Source: an uncultured Lentisphaeria bacterium (lineage in GTDB: Bacteria > Verrucomicrobiota > Lentisphaeria > JABSQK01 > CAJWLW01). From it: a DNA stretch of 59,313 nt. A model generated the notes under the pieces. The model was given only the letters and a program-made list of their open reading frames with translations, made no database searches and was not told where the DNA came from. Location: NCBI GenBank assembly GCA_913042885.1, contig CAJWLW010000003.1:1-59313 (forward strand). The letters are read 5' to 3'. This document shows positions 35,837-43,846 of this stretch, piece by piece; position 1 is the stretch's first letter, and each line of letters starts with the position of its first letter. The position numbers and the translations under genes are program-made.

Positions 35837-36802
35837 TTGGACTATTCAGCCATCAGAGGGTTCAACTATCAACCCAGCTACGGGCGCACCGGATTCGAAA
35901 TCTGGCAGCTGTTCGACGCCGCTGTCGTCGACGAGGAACTCGGCCGCGGCAAGACGTATTTCCCGCAGATCAATGCCGTTCGGTTATGGCTCTCATGGGA
36001 ATCGTTTACGCGCGGCCCGGAGCGGTTCCTGGACAACTTCGAGGCGGCGCTGGCAATCGCGGCAAGGCATGATCTGCTGGTCATGCCCGTCCTCTTCAAT
36101 CGCTGGCACAGTATGCTCGCCGACTATGGCGGCATATACATCGATCACTTTATGCCGGGCATCAGCTCGGTGCCGCCGGACCGTCGATTCGGGCCGTATC
36201 TGGAGGATGTCGTCGGCAGGCATGCCGCAGACACGCGAATTTTTGCGTGGGACCTTTGCAACGAGCCGTTTTCATATGCCTGCGCCCCCGGCACGATACC
36301 CGAGATCGTTGCAGCCGAGTATGGCTGGCTCGCGGACAGTTACGATACCTGCAAACGGCTCGGTGCGACCGCGCCGATCACGGTCGGCATCCACGCCAAC
36401 CACGGCGTCGACGGAATCCGGCAGGTCGAGCCGATCAGTGACGTGCTCAGTATTCATCCCTATTGGCCCGACAAACCGCCTAACAGAATTCCCGACAAAT
36501 CGATATTCGAGCAGCAGCTCGATGACTATGCCGCGTTTGCCGCTGACACCGACAAGCCGCTGTTGGCGACCGAGACCTGCTGGGGCGCGGTCGATGATCT
36601 GGAGCATGTGGACATCATCCGCTACACGCTCGGCCAGTTGAAACAGCGCGGCATCGGTTGGCTTGCGTACGTGCTGCACCACAGCCTGACGGCATACGCG
36701 TACGCCCCGGAATTCGGGCCGATGAGCGGATCGGGGGACATGTCGTTCATCGGTGCCGACGGCGCCCCGCGGCAAGGGCACGAAGTGTTCAATGAATTCT
36801 GA
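35837..36802 (+). CDS. GH5/GH2-type TIM-barrel glycoside hydrolase
   Basis: This 321-residue protein appears to begin at TTG 35837, since no ATG in frame lies before conserved sequence; RIRGFNYQPS-like RGFNYQPS begins at residue 8. AWDLCNEPF contains the acid/base Glu143 in the Asn-Glu pair typical of clan GH-A, and LLATETCWG supplies the nucleophile candidate Glu246. INAVRLWLSW and SIHPYWP are other clan GH-A strand ends. No signal peptide, so it probably acts on imported oligosaccharides. It sits 100 bases after the peptidase gene and precedes an IolG-like gene. Confidence 0.87.
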   Translation: MDYSAIRGFNYQPSYGRTGFEIWQLFDAAVVDEELGRGKTYFPQINAVRLWLSWESFTRGPERFLDNFEAALAIAARHDLLVMPVLFNRWHSMLADYGGIYIDHFMPGISSVPPDRRFGPYLEDVVGRHAADTRIFAWDLCNEPFSYACAPGTIPEIVAAEYGWLADSYDTCKRLGATAPITVGIHANHGVDGIRQVEPISDVLSIHPYWPDKPPNRIPDKSIFEQQLDDYAAFAADTDKPLLATETCWGAVDDLEHVDIIRYTLGQLKQRGIGWLAYVLHHSLTAYAYAPEFGPMSGSGDMSFIGADGAPRQGHEVFNEF

Positions 36803-36807
36803 ATTAA

Positions 36808-36856
36808 GGTTTCAGGTGCCAGGTTTCAGGTGCCAGAAACCGCAAACCCCAAACTC
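36808..36856. repeat. Heptamer array with alternating GGTTTCA and GGTGCCA units
   Basis: Seven phased 7-base units: GGTTTCA, GGTGCCA, GGTTTCA, GGTGCCA, GAAACCG, CAAACCC, CAAACTC. It fills the spacer between the stop at 36802 and the ATG at 36866. The last three units are close to the complement of the first type. Confidence 0.88.
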
Positions 36857-36865
36857 TGTCACATT

Positions 36866-37885
36866 ATGAGAAGAATCACTATCGGTCTGATCGGCGCCGG
36901 CAGGATCGGAAAACTGCACGCGGAACACCTGGCCTGGCGAATTCCCGATGCCGAGCTCGTCGCGGTTGCCGATTCCCGGCTGGAGGCTGCCAAGGAAGTT
37001 GCCGCAGCTTGCGGGGTGGACGTTGCAGTCGAGGACTATCGCGTGATCATGGAGAATCCGGCGATCGAAGCAGTCGTCATCTGTGCCAGCACCAACATGC
37101 ACGCACAGATGATCGAAGAGGCGGCGATTGCCGGCAAGCATATCTTCTGCGAAAAACCGATCGATCATGACCTGGCAAAGATCGACAAGGCGCTCGCAGT
37201 TGTGGACAGCACCGGGGTCAAGTTGCAGGTTGGATTCATGCGCCGCTTCGACACAAATTTCCGGCGCGTCCGGGACATGGTCGCTTCCGGCAAAATAGGC
37301 ACGCCGCACATGCTGCGCATCATCAGCTGCGATCCCGAGCCGCCGCCGATTGAATACATCAAAGTCTCCGGAGGCATCTTCCTGGATATGGTCATCCACG
37401 ACTTTGACATGGCCAGGTTTCTGATCGGCAGCGAAGTGCGCGAGATCTATGCGACCGGAGCTGCACTGGTTGACCCGGCGATCGGCAAGGCCGGCGATAT
37501 CGACACCGCGGCGACCGTGCTGTGTTTTGAAAATGGCGTCGTCGGGACGATCAACAACAGCCGCAAGGCTGTCTATGGTCACGACCAGCGCGTCGAAGTG
37601 CTTGGCTCAGGGGGTATGGCCGCAACGTCAAACAACATATCGGACGGAACGATTTACAGCGATGCCGACAGCGTGCATACCGCGCCGCCGCTGTGGTTCT
37701 TCACCGAGCGTTACACCGACGCCTATATTGCCGAGATGATCGAGTTCATCGAATGCGTTCGCGAGGGGAAAACACCATCCGTAACCGGCGCCGACGGCCG
37801 TGTTCCGGTGGTCATGGCACACGCCGCGAAAAAGTCATTCGAAGAAAATCGGCCGGTCCGGTTGAGTGAGATCGACGCGGGATAG
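36866..37885 (+). CDS. iolG: Inositol 2-dehydrogenase-like Gfo/Idh/MocA oxidoreductase
   Basis: From ATG 36866 the 339-residue protein starts with a textbook Rossmann loop (IGLIGAGRIGKLH, 6-18). FCEKPIDHD holds the catalytic Lys97 of the EKP motif, and GGIFLDMVIHDFDMARFL (170-187) has the Asp174/His178 pair characteristic of myo-inositol dehydrogenases (IolG). The product would be scyllo-inosose from myo-inositol with NAD+, although related enzymes use other polyols or sugars. An upstream in-frame start would run into the heptamer array and is rejected. A palindromic element separates it from the convergent PhyH gene. Confidence 0.85.
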   Translation: MRRITIGLIGAGRIGKLHAEHLAWRIPDAELVAVADSRLEAAKEVAAACGVDVAVEDYRVIMENPAIEAVVICASTNMHAQMIEEAAIAGKHIFCEKPIDHDLAKIDKALAVVDSTGVKLQVGFMRRFDTNFRRVRDMVASGKIGTPHMLRIISCDPEPPPIEYIKVSGGIFLDMVIHDFDMARFLIGSEVREIYATGAALVDPAIGKAGDIDTAATVLCFENGVVGTINNSRKAVYGHDQRVEVLGSGGMAATSNNISDGTIYSDADSVHTAPPLWFFTERYTDAYIAEMIEFIECVREGKTPSVTGADGRVPVVMAHAAKKSFEENRPVRLSEIDAG

Positions 37886-37946
37886 TGCCTGAACGGTCTC
37901 CGCCGGTATAATGACGACCGCACCAGGCAAGCTGAAAACGACGCCG

Positions 37947-37968
37947 GGACAGGCAGGAATGCCTGTCC
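37947..37968. terminator. Perfect 9-bp palindrome between convergent genes
   Basis: Arms GGACAGGCA and TGCCTGTCC with a GGAA loop form a stable hairpin on either strand. Sequences of this type recur as dispersed elements in some PVC genomes, to my recollection. Its last base is the first base (plus-strand order) of the CTA that encodes the stop codon TAG of the gene at 37968. It may act as a two-way terminator or mRNA 3' end protector. Confidence 0.6.
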
Positions 37969-38921
37969 TACGCATCCGCTTCATGAGGGCGGGAGCGGTT
38001 ACGAATGTCTGCTTCGTCCCGGCGGAGAAAGTCGTCGCTCAAGGGCACGATCTTCATCTTCGGCCCGCGCTCCCAGTAACGCCTGAGCTCCTGGTCCTGC
38101 CAGTCGGCGTCGAGATTGTCCCATGAGAATTTCTTCGGATAGGCCCAGTTCCGATGTGGCTTCATGGGAACATCGGTGACCGTGTGGCTGATCCCGGCGT
38201 AGCGAAAATCCATCGACAGACGGATACGGTCAGGGCTGTGATTCCCGCGCGCCCCGTGGACCACCAGACCATGAAACGCCAGGAGGTCACCAGCCCGGTA
38301 ATCCGACGCAACCCATGGCAGATCAGGGTCGACATCGACGGTTTGCCCGCCCGGTCCGGGCGCCGGATGCGGGATGAGAAAGCCTGCCTTGTGACTACCG
38401 GCCAGGATCTTCAGCCCACCGACAGTTGCCGGAATGTCGCCGAGCGGCGCCCAACAGGAGACGTTGAAGGTCGACCCTTGATTGTAGAGCCAGTCCTGGT
38501 GCGGATGCGTGGCGTGCGCATTGTCGTTGGGGAACGCCATACGAGCAATGGTCATCGGATAACAGAAGACGGGCTCGTCGAACAGAGCTTCCATCAGGCG
38601 CTGCACGTTGGCGTGCAGTTTCAACCGGTGAAAGGCCTCCAGCTTTTGAACCTGTTCGTACACCAGCGCCCACGCCGGATCGCCTTCCCGCACCGGCTCG
38701 TGGTCGGTTATGCCGTCCATCACGTCGCTGCCGTCGCAAAGCCAGCCGCCCTCACGGCAGTGTTCGAAGATCTGGCGCCGGAGGTTCAGAACCTCGTCGC
38801 GCGGCAGCAGATCCCGGACGAACAGGTATCCATCCCTGAGAAATCGCCGCAGTAGTGCGTCCGGATTGTCGAGGATGTCGTTGGACTCGACAAACGGCGC
38901 AGAAATGTCTGATGTCGTCAT
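37968..38921 (-). CDS. Phytanoyl-CoA dioxygenase (PhyH) family protein
   Basis: A 317-residue Fe(II)/2-oxoglutarate oxygenase of the PhyH type. THPHQDW gives the HxD metal pair (His141, Asp143), FHGLVVHGARGN the distal His222, and DRIRLSMDFRY the 2-oxoglutarate-binding arginine (Arg232 or Arg234). GDLLAFHG and LKILAGSHKAG are typical strand and loop signatures. Members hydroxylate many substrates, from lipids to small ligands such as ectoine. The linked enolase-superfamily and nitrilase-type genes point to a small acid or amide catabolic unit. Its start overlaps the preceding stop by 4 bases (ATGA). Confidence 0.92.
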   Translation of the reverse strand: MTTSDISAPFVESNDILDNPDALLRRFLRDGYLFVRDLLPRDEVLNLRRQIFEHCREGGWLCDGSDVMDGITDHEPVREGDPAWALVYEQVQKLEAFHRLKLHANVQRLMEALFDEPVFCYPMTIARMAFPNDNAHATHPHQDWLYNQGSTFNVSCWAPLGDIPATVGGLKILAGSHKAGFLIPHPAPGPGGQTVDVDPDLPWVASDYRAGDLLAFHGLVVHGARGNHSPDRIRLSMDFRYAGISHTVTDVPMKPHRNWAYPKKFSWDNLDADWQDQELRRYWERGPKMKIVPLSDDFLRRDEADIRNRSRPHEADA

Positions 38922-40018
38922 CGGTATTCCTCCTTCGTGATCTCCACCTTCTTATCAGCCAGCTTTTCGAGGTTCGCCCGGTCCAGTTCTACACCCAGCC
39001 CCGGGATGTCCGGTATGATCGCCTCGCCGGCGTCGACCGGATAGAGCGCCTTCGCCAGCGCCATTTCAAAGCCGTGATCAACATCCCCGCACAGCTCACC
39101 GCACGGAAAAGAGAGTCCGATGACCGATGCCAGGCTCTGGTGCGCCGCCGTGCCGATACCCAGATACCCGGTACCGCCCACCGCTGACGGTATACCGAAT
39201 GACTCGCAAATACCGCTCATCTTAAGAAAAATGTCGAGGCCGCCGGCGTTGTCCGGATGGTGATTGACGAAATCGGCAGCATCGCTTTTAACCACTTCGA
39301 CCAGGCCCGCTATCGTTCTGGCCTTCTCGTCCACCATTATTTTCACGGCCGTTTTCCCGACCAGGTCGGCGTAGTCCCGGCAGGTGCCGTTGATCGGGTC
39401 CTCTATGACATTGAGCGCACACTTGTCAAACGCATCGAGGGTATGCAGAAAACTGTCCGAGGGCGCATAGCCGTTATTCGCATCGGCCTGCAGGTATATG
39501 TCATCACCCACTGTGTCCCGAATCGCCTTCAGAGCCGACAAATCTTCTTCCTGATCGCCCATTAACTTCACTTTTAAGTGGTTATAGCCCTGTTCGACAA
39601 ATTTCGCTGCCTTTTCACCCGCATCCCCATGGCTGCCCGGAAATATACACGGCATCAATGGGACCCGGTCTCGCTTTTTTCCGCCCAATAGGGTATGAAA
39701 CGGCACATCGAGGAACTTTCCCGCCAGGTCGTACAGCCCGATCGAGAACGCTTCGCGCTCAACAAAAGGCCGGGGCTCATTGAGCAACGCCATCTCCAGA
39801 ACAGTATTCGGAGCGAGCGCATCCATTCCGATCATGGCTTTCGCGGCGGCAACGAACGTGTCAGGATTCCCGCCCATAGCTTCGCCCACGCCAATGAGCT
39901 CACCACTGATGATTTCCACAATGGTGAACGGGAAAAAATCGACCGTCCCATACGAAAAGCGCAGGTTGGTCCGGATCCGTCCCTGGTGAATGACGATTTT
40001 CTCAATTGGCAGCAGCAT
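38918..40018 (-). CDS. Mandelate racemase/muconate lactonizing enzyme (enolase superfamily) protein
   Basis: This 366-residue protein shows the two-domain layout of the enolase superfamily: an N-terminal capping domain (1-115; IGVGEAMGG, IGLYDLAGKFLD) and a modified barrel with LKVKL (Lys149 and Lys151), QADANN (Asp179), IEDPI (Glu206) and VDEKAR (Asp230, Glu231) as base and metal ligands. The KxK motif resembles the racemase/MLE subgroup, which covers epimerases, cycloisomerases and sugar-acid dehydratases. It overlaps its neighbours on both sides (4 and 17 bases), so it is firmly part of the three-gene unit with PhyH and the amidase. Confidence 0.92.
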   Translation of the reverse strand: MLLPIEKIVIHQGRIRTNLRFSYGTVDFFPFTIVEIISGELIGVGEAMGGNPDTFVAAAKAMIGMDALAPNTVLEMALLNEPRPFVEREAFSIGLYDLAGKFLDVPFHTLLGGKKRDRVPLMPCIFPGSHGDAGEKAAKFVEQGYNHLKVKLMGDQEEDLSALKAIRDTVGDDIYLQADANNGYAPSDSFLHTLDAFDKCALNVIEDPINGTCRDYADLVGKTAVKIMVDEKARTIAGLVEVVKSDAADFVNHHPDNAGGLDIFLKMSGICESFGIPSAVGGTGYLGIGTAAHQSLASVIGLSFPCGELCGDVDHGFEMALAKALYPVDAGEAIIPDIPGLGVELDRANLEKLADKKVEITKEEYR

Positions 40019-40859
40019 CGTCCTCTCGCCGATACAATTCGGGTCGCCGGTGTTTGTTCAGTATCCATTTCATGTCGCAGATGCCGGGCTCACCGTGCCC
40101 ATGCACGAGCCACTTTCTGTCGATATCGATCTTCGCCGTCAGCAACCCTTCTTCCCAGCCACTGCAGGCGATGAACCTGCCGTCCGGACCGATCACACAG
40201 CTGGGATAATAGCCGACGAAAAAACCGACGGTCGGGTCGGGCGCCATCCACGCCTGATCCTTCGGAATGCCAAAGGTCGAGCTGACCAGGTAGACGCAAT
40301 TGTCCATCGCCCGGGCCTGCATGTGGAGCCGGTGGGTCTCGATCTCCGGCGAGTCCTGGAAGTGCGGGTAGAAAATGATCCGCGCGCCTTTCCGGCTCAT
40401 GATCGCGGCGAGCTCCGGGAAGTAACCGTCGAAGCAGATCATGATGCCGATGGTGCCGAAGTCGGTTTCGAACACCGGTATGTCGTTGCCTGGCGAAATA
40501 CCCCAGTCATCCATTTCCATCGGCGTCGGATGCGTCTTGAAGTACCTGCCGACAATCTCGCCGCGGCGATCGATCAAAATGGCGCTCATGTATTTCCCGT
40601 CGTCGACGGCCTCGACAATCGGCAGGATGACGTACATGCTGTGCTTCTTCGCAGCCGCCATGACGCAACCGGCCACCGCCCCGTCGATGGATTCTGCCTG
40701 CGCCGCAAGGCCCGGAAAATCCTCCGGCAGACAGGCGATGTCGGCGCCGGCCGCCCCGGCCTCGTCGAGATAGCCTTCAACGTAGGTCAGGTAGTCGGCC
40801 AGCGGCATTTCTCCACGATACAGGGGCCTGACGCTCGCCACGATTATTTCCTTACCCAT
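40002..40859 (-). CDS. Carbon-nitrogen hydrolase (nitrilase superfamily)
   Basis: A 285-residue protein with the nitrilase catalytic triad: Glu46 in CLPEDF, Lys108 in RYFKTH, and Cys142 in MICFDGYFPE. ARIIFYPHF and QARAMDNCVYLVSS follow, as in amidase and N-carbamoyl-amine hydrolase branches rather than true nitrilases. It hydrolyses a C-N bond of a small amide or carbamoyl compound. It is first in the unit with the enolase-superfamily and PhyH genes, preceded by a leader that is duplicated before the SDR at 42398. Confidence 0.93.
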   Translation of the reverse strand: MGKEIIVASVRPLYRGEMPLADYLTYVEGYLDEAGAAGADIACLPEDFPGLAAQAESIDGAVAGCVMAAAKKHSMYVILPIVEAVDDGKYMSAILIDRRGEIVGRYFKTHPTPMEMDDWGISPGNDIPVFETDFGTIGIMICFDGYFPELAAIMSRKGARIIFYPHFQDSPEIETHRLHMQARAMDNCVYLVSSTFGIPKDQAWMAPDPTVGFFVGYYPSCVIGPDGRFIACSGWEEGLLTAKIDIDRKWLVHGHGEPGICDMKWILNKHRRPELYRREDDAAAN

Positions 40860-40951
40860 CGAACCCTCCGATTGAACATCCGCATCAGTGACAGTGCGTT
40901 GCGTCGGTTCACGACAGCGAATATAGCAGCCAACCAGCCATCCTGAAATAT
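40855..40951 (-). promoter_or_regulatory. Promoter and leader of the amidase gene, duplicated at 42392-42485
   Basis: Read on the minus strand, TTTCAGGATGGC, then TGCTATATT (extended -10, 40928-40920), then ACCGACGCA, CTGATG, GATGTT and finally the start ATGGG line up with the leader at 42485-42392. Only short gaps separate the blocks. The extended -10 lies about 60 bases from the ATG. Confidence 0.6.
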
Positions 40952-41217
40952 TGAACCAGGAAATCGAACCTCAAACTCAGAATGTCGAACGGGGGACGAA
41001 TCGGATGCCACCATGACACCATGGCCTGCACGGCAGATCTCCCCATTGTATACGTAAACGATGAAAGTCAGGGGGGTCATTCGACCTCTAACGGCAATTC
41101 TGCTCCGCGCCATCGCCGCAGGTCAGCGCAGCGTTTTTTCATGGCCGTCTGAGTTTGCCGTCAACGAGGACGGCGTGACCGGACAAACCCTACAACTGCT
41201 TCTGGAGCGAAAGCTGG

Positions 41218-41532
41218 GTGCTCAATTCCCGATTGCAAGAGTTGCTCCCGCCATCCTCAAACCTGGTCCGTTTTCAGAGAGAAGTGTATCTCCTGCCGTA
41301 TGAGACAGACGACATGCAGCTGGTCAATGTGATCCTGGGCGGCGTACCCGAAGATCCCGAAAAAGCGCCACGTGACACAGCCTTGCAGCGTGCTCTGCTC
41401 GACGAGTTCATCGCCGGGCAGCACGACGACGCGAGAGCAGGGGCCTGCTTTCTTCTGCCGGAGGATTTCAATTGGGGCCGCCAGGTCTATCTGAGACAGG
41501 CGTTGCCCTGGGACGATGGTGCGGTCGATTGA
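41218..41532 (+). CDS. Small orphan open frame, possibly the tail of a decayed gene
   Basis: A 104-residue frame from GTG 41218 with normal GC-rich codon use (DDMQLVNVILGGVPEDPEKA; DEFIAGQHDDARA). An open frame of the other phase at 41061-41303 overlaps its start and ends in LQLLLERKLGAQF; the two together would read as one protein if a one-base shift occurred near 41240-41270. I recognise no family. It converges on the SDR gene 12 bases away. It may be a real small gene, a frameshifted pseudogene or chance. Confidence 0.3.
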   Translation: MLNSRLQELLPPSSNLVRFQREVYLLPYETDDMQLVNVILGGVPEDPEKAPRDTALQRALLDEFIAGQHDDARAGACFLLPEDFNWGRQVYLRQALPWDDGAVD

Positions 41533-41543
41533 GCGACCACGTC

Positions 41544-42398
41544 TCAGATCGTGGGCCACTTCTCCTTGTCCAGCCTGTACCTGATCTGGTAGAGATCTCT
41601 GTCGCGTATTTCCTTCGCGTTTCCGGCGACCACCTCGAAATCGCTCGCCACGCCGAACACGCACCCGCTGATCTGCGGACACGCGACACGAATTAGCTCG
41701 ACGGAAGCCCTGGCGCAATCCTCGGGCGGCCTGTACAGCTTCTCATCGACAAATTTCTGAAGTCCCCCGATCCATTTCCGGCCGCCGGGTGTGGTGAGCT
41801 GCGGCTCCCATATTTCCGTGTACACCGAGCCGGGCGCCATGCCCAGGACGCAGATGTCATAGCCATCGTGCTCCAGCTCCCGGGCCAGCGTGTCCGTGAA
41901 CCGCATCAGCGCTGCCTTGGAGCAGCCATATCCCGTTGCGCCTGGAAAGGGTGACGAGGAACCTCCGCCGTTCATGTTGATGATAATCCCGGCGTTGCGC
42001 TCCATCATGTCCGGCAGGACCGCCCTGCAGCAAAGCATCGGGCCAAGGACATTATTGGTCATGTCTTCCCACCAATTATCCTCGTCCACCTCCCATACCG
42101 CGCCAATCGCCTTGAACGTGGCCGCGTTGTTGTACAGCACGTCGATCCGACCGAACTGATCCAACGCCGACCTCGCAACGTTCTCGACGTCGTCTTTCTT
42201 CGTGATGTCTGCCCGGACCGCCAGCGCCTGCCCGCCTTCCTGTTCGATCAGATCCACGGTCTCGCGAAGCCGTTCCTCACGGCGTGCGCAGCAGACCACC
42301 TTCGCTCCCTGCCTGGCGAACTCGATCGCGATCGCACGCCCGACCCCGCAACTCGAGCCGGTAATGACCGCTGTCTTTCCCTGCAATTCCATGCCCAT
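41544..42398 (-). CDS. Short-chain dehydrogenase/reductase (SDR), second copy
   Basis: A 284-residue SDR: TGSSCGVG (13-20), NNAA (90-93) replacing NNAG, a serine-rich NMNGGGSSS segment at the catalytic-serine strand, and YGCSK with Tyr157 and Lys161. ARREERL after the second strand suggests NADP(H). About 30 extra C-terminal residues (DRDLYQIRYRLDKEKW) are beyond the usual SDR core. A second ATG two codons in is an equally good start. Its promoter and leader are a close copy of those of the amidase gene. Confidence 0.92.
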   Translation of the reverse strand: MGMELQGKTAVITGSSCGVGRAIAIEFARQGAKVVCCARREERLRETVDLIEQEGGQALAVRADITKKDDVENVARSALDQFGRIDVLYNNAATFKAIGAVWEVDEDNWWEDMTNNVLGPMLCCRAVLPDMMERNAGIIINMNGGGSSSPFPGATGYGCSKAALMRFTDTLARELEHDGYDICVLGMAPGSVYTEIWEPQLTTPGGRKWIGGLQKFVDEKLYRPPEDCARASVELIRVACPQISGCVFGVASDFEVVAGNAKEIRDRDLYQIRYRLDKEKWPTI

Positions 42399-42485
42399 AT
42401 CACACCCCGGTTAAACATCATCAGTGCGTCGGTGCACCGGCCGTGAATATAACAGCCGATCCACGGGTCCGCCATCCTGAAACAT
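42392..42485 (-). promoter_or_regulatory. Promoter and leader of the second SDR, duplicate of 40855-40951
   Basis: On the minus strand, TTTCAGGATGGC, TGTTATATT (extended -10, 42454-42446), ACCGACGCA, CTGATG, ATGTTTAA and ATGGG follow one another as in the amidase leader. The -10 is 48 bases from the ATG. Confidence 0.6.
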
Positions 42486-42779
42486 GGGGGTGTCGAGATC
42501 ATTGACGCCCACTGAACCGTGCCGTTCAACCGGCACCGCCAGGCGATGCCTGGAGAGCCGGCGAGCCGGCGCCGTGAGAACGAACCTTTCAGTACCGATC
42601 AGATTCCTTTACCAACGTGCAACACCTGTGAATGGGTGAAAATCGAATTATCTTCACACAGCCACAAGAGATGGCCGATCCCGGAGCACTCCCTTGTCGA
42701 CCTGTCCGCAAAGGACAAAGAACAAGAACGAAAGGAAGCCGGCGGCGGCGCACAGTACGGCACCTGACCAATCCACTGA
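42486..42779. other. Divergent spacer without a recognised gene
   Basis: About 290 bases between the SDR promoter and the PHP gene. It includes a GC-rich inverted repeat (GCCGGC copies near 42555-42571). Open frames here are short and without family resemblance. No clear ribosome-binding site precedes the ATG at 42780. Confidence 0.35.
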
Positions 42780-43760
42780 ATGACCATGACCACACGGGAT
42801 GCTCCAATCCCTGCCCCGGCAGAGCCCCAACGGCATTGCCTGCTCGGAGGCGGACACCTTCGCCTGCGTGGAAACTGTCACTGCCACTCGACCTATTCCG
42901 ACGGCGCCCATCCACCCGAGCAAACCGTGGCCCGCTACCGTGACGCCAAGTACGACTTTCTCTACCTCACCGAGCACTGTGACAAGCTCACTTATGGGAG
43001 GTTCCCGGATTTCCAGGCCCTTGATTCTGCTGACTTTCGTGTGCTGCCCGGTGTCGAGTACCGTGCGGAAACCGTGCGTTACGGCCGGCCGGCCGAGGCA
43101 ATGATCCTGGGATTGAATACGTTGACGTCATCACAATGGAAACCCGGGATCGGCCAGCAGGAGATGATCGAGGCCATCAATGCGGACGGTGGTATCGCGA
43201 TCCTGAGTTGCACATATTGGGATGGACGCAGCATCAGCGACATGGTTAATCTTCAAGGCGTTACCGGCATCGAGATATACAACGCCACTTGTGAAGGTGT
43301 GGCCTGCAAAGGGTACGCCGTGACGCACTGGGACGAGTTGCTGGAATCGGGGATGCGGCTGTACGGCCTGGCGGTTGACGATTGTCACTTCAACAGTTGG
43401 CCGGACTTCGCGCTCGGCTGGATCGTCGTGTGCGTGGACGACCGGACCCCGACGGCCATCACAGAGGCAATCCGGACAGGAAAGTTCTATTCATCTTGCG
43501 GTCCGGCGATTGAGGAGTGGTCACTTTCCGGGAACAAGATCACCTTTCGCTGCTCGGAGGTGAAAACCATAGCATGCAACGGTCTCACCTTTTCCGGGCG
43601 GGTGGTTCGAGCCCCCCCCGGCGAGACGCTGACAGGATGTACGTTCGACCTGTCCGAAAGGTGGGCATCCAATCTCCCCTGGCTGCGCTTTTCGTGCTGC
43701 GACCCGGACGGACGCTGGGCATGGACAAACGCGTTCTGGCTGAGCGACCTGAATCAATGA
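42780..43760 (+). CDS. PHP-domain phosphoesterase (CehA/McbA-type metallohydrolase)
   Basis: This 326-residue protein has the PHP signature NCHCHSTYSDG (32-42; His34, His36, Asp41) and LTEHCDKL with a further metal ligand, then LPGVEYRA (Glu) and LYGLAVDDCH (Asp-Cys-His) as late ligands. The order is that of stand-alone PHP enzymes with a trinuclear metal site. The last ~80 residues (WSLSGNKITFRC to the end) are a beta-rich tail, as in CehA/McbA-like proteins. It would hydrolyse a phosphodiester, phosphomonoester or carbamate. The sialidase-like gene follows by 86 bases. Confidence 0.88.
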   Translation: MTMTTRDAPIPAPAEPQRHCLLGGGHLRLRGNCHCHSTYSDGAHPPEQTVARYRDAKYDFLYLTEHCDKLTYGRFPDFQALDSADFRVLPGVEYRAETVRYGRPAEAMILGLNTLTSSQWKPGIGQQEMIEAINADGGIAILSCTYWDGRSISDMVNLQGVTGIEIYNATCEGVACKGYAVTHWDELLESGMRLYGLAVDDCHFNSWPDFALGWIVVCVDDRTPTAITEAIRTGKFYSSCGPAIEEWSLSGNKITFRCSEVKTIACNGLTFSGRVVRAPPGETLTGCTFDLSERWASNLPWLRFSCCDPDGRWAWTNAFWLSDLNQ

Positions 43761-43846
43761 TCAATCAAACACGATTGCATACCGTGCCCTTGCCGCTTGA
43801 CACCTGTTGAACAAGAACAAGGGAAGCGAACAACTGAGGATTATAC

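Noticed and set aside
41544..42398. SDR at 41544 taken as a duplicate of the SDR at 27377
   Set aside because: They share only general SDR motifs; no nucleotide-level similarity or shared context.
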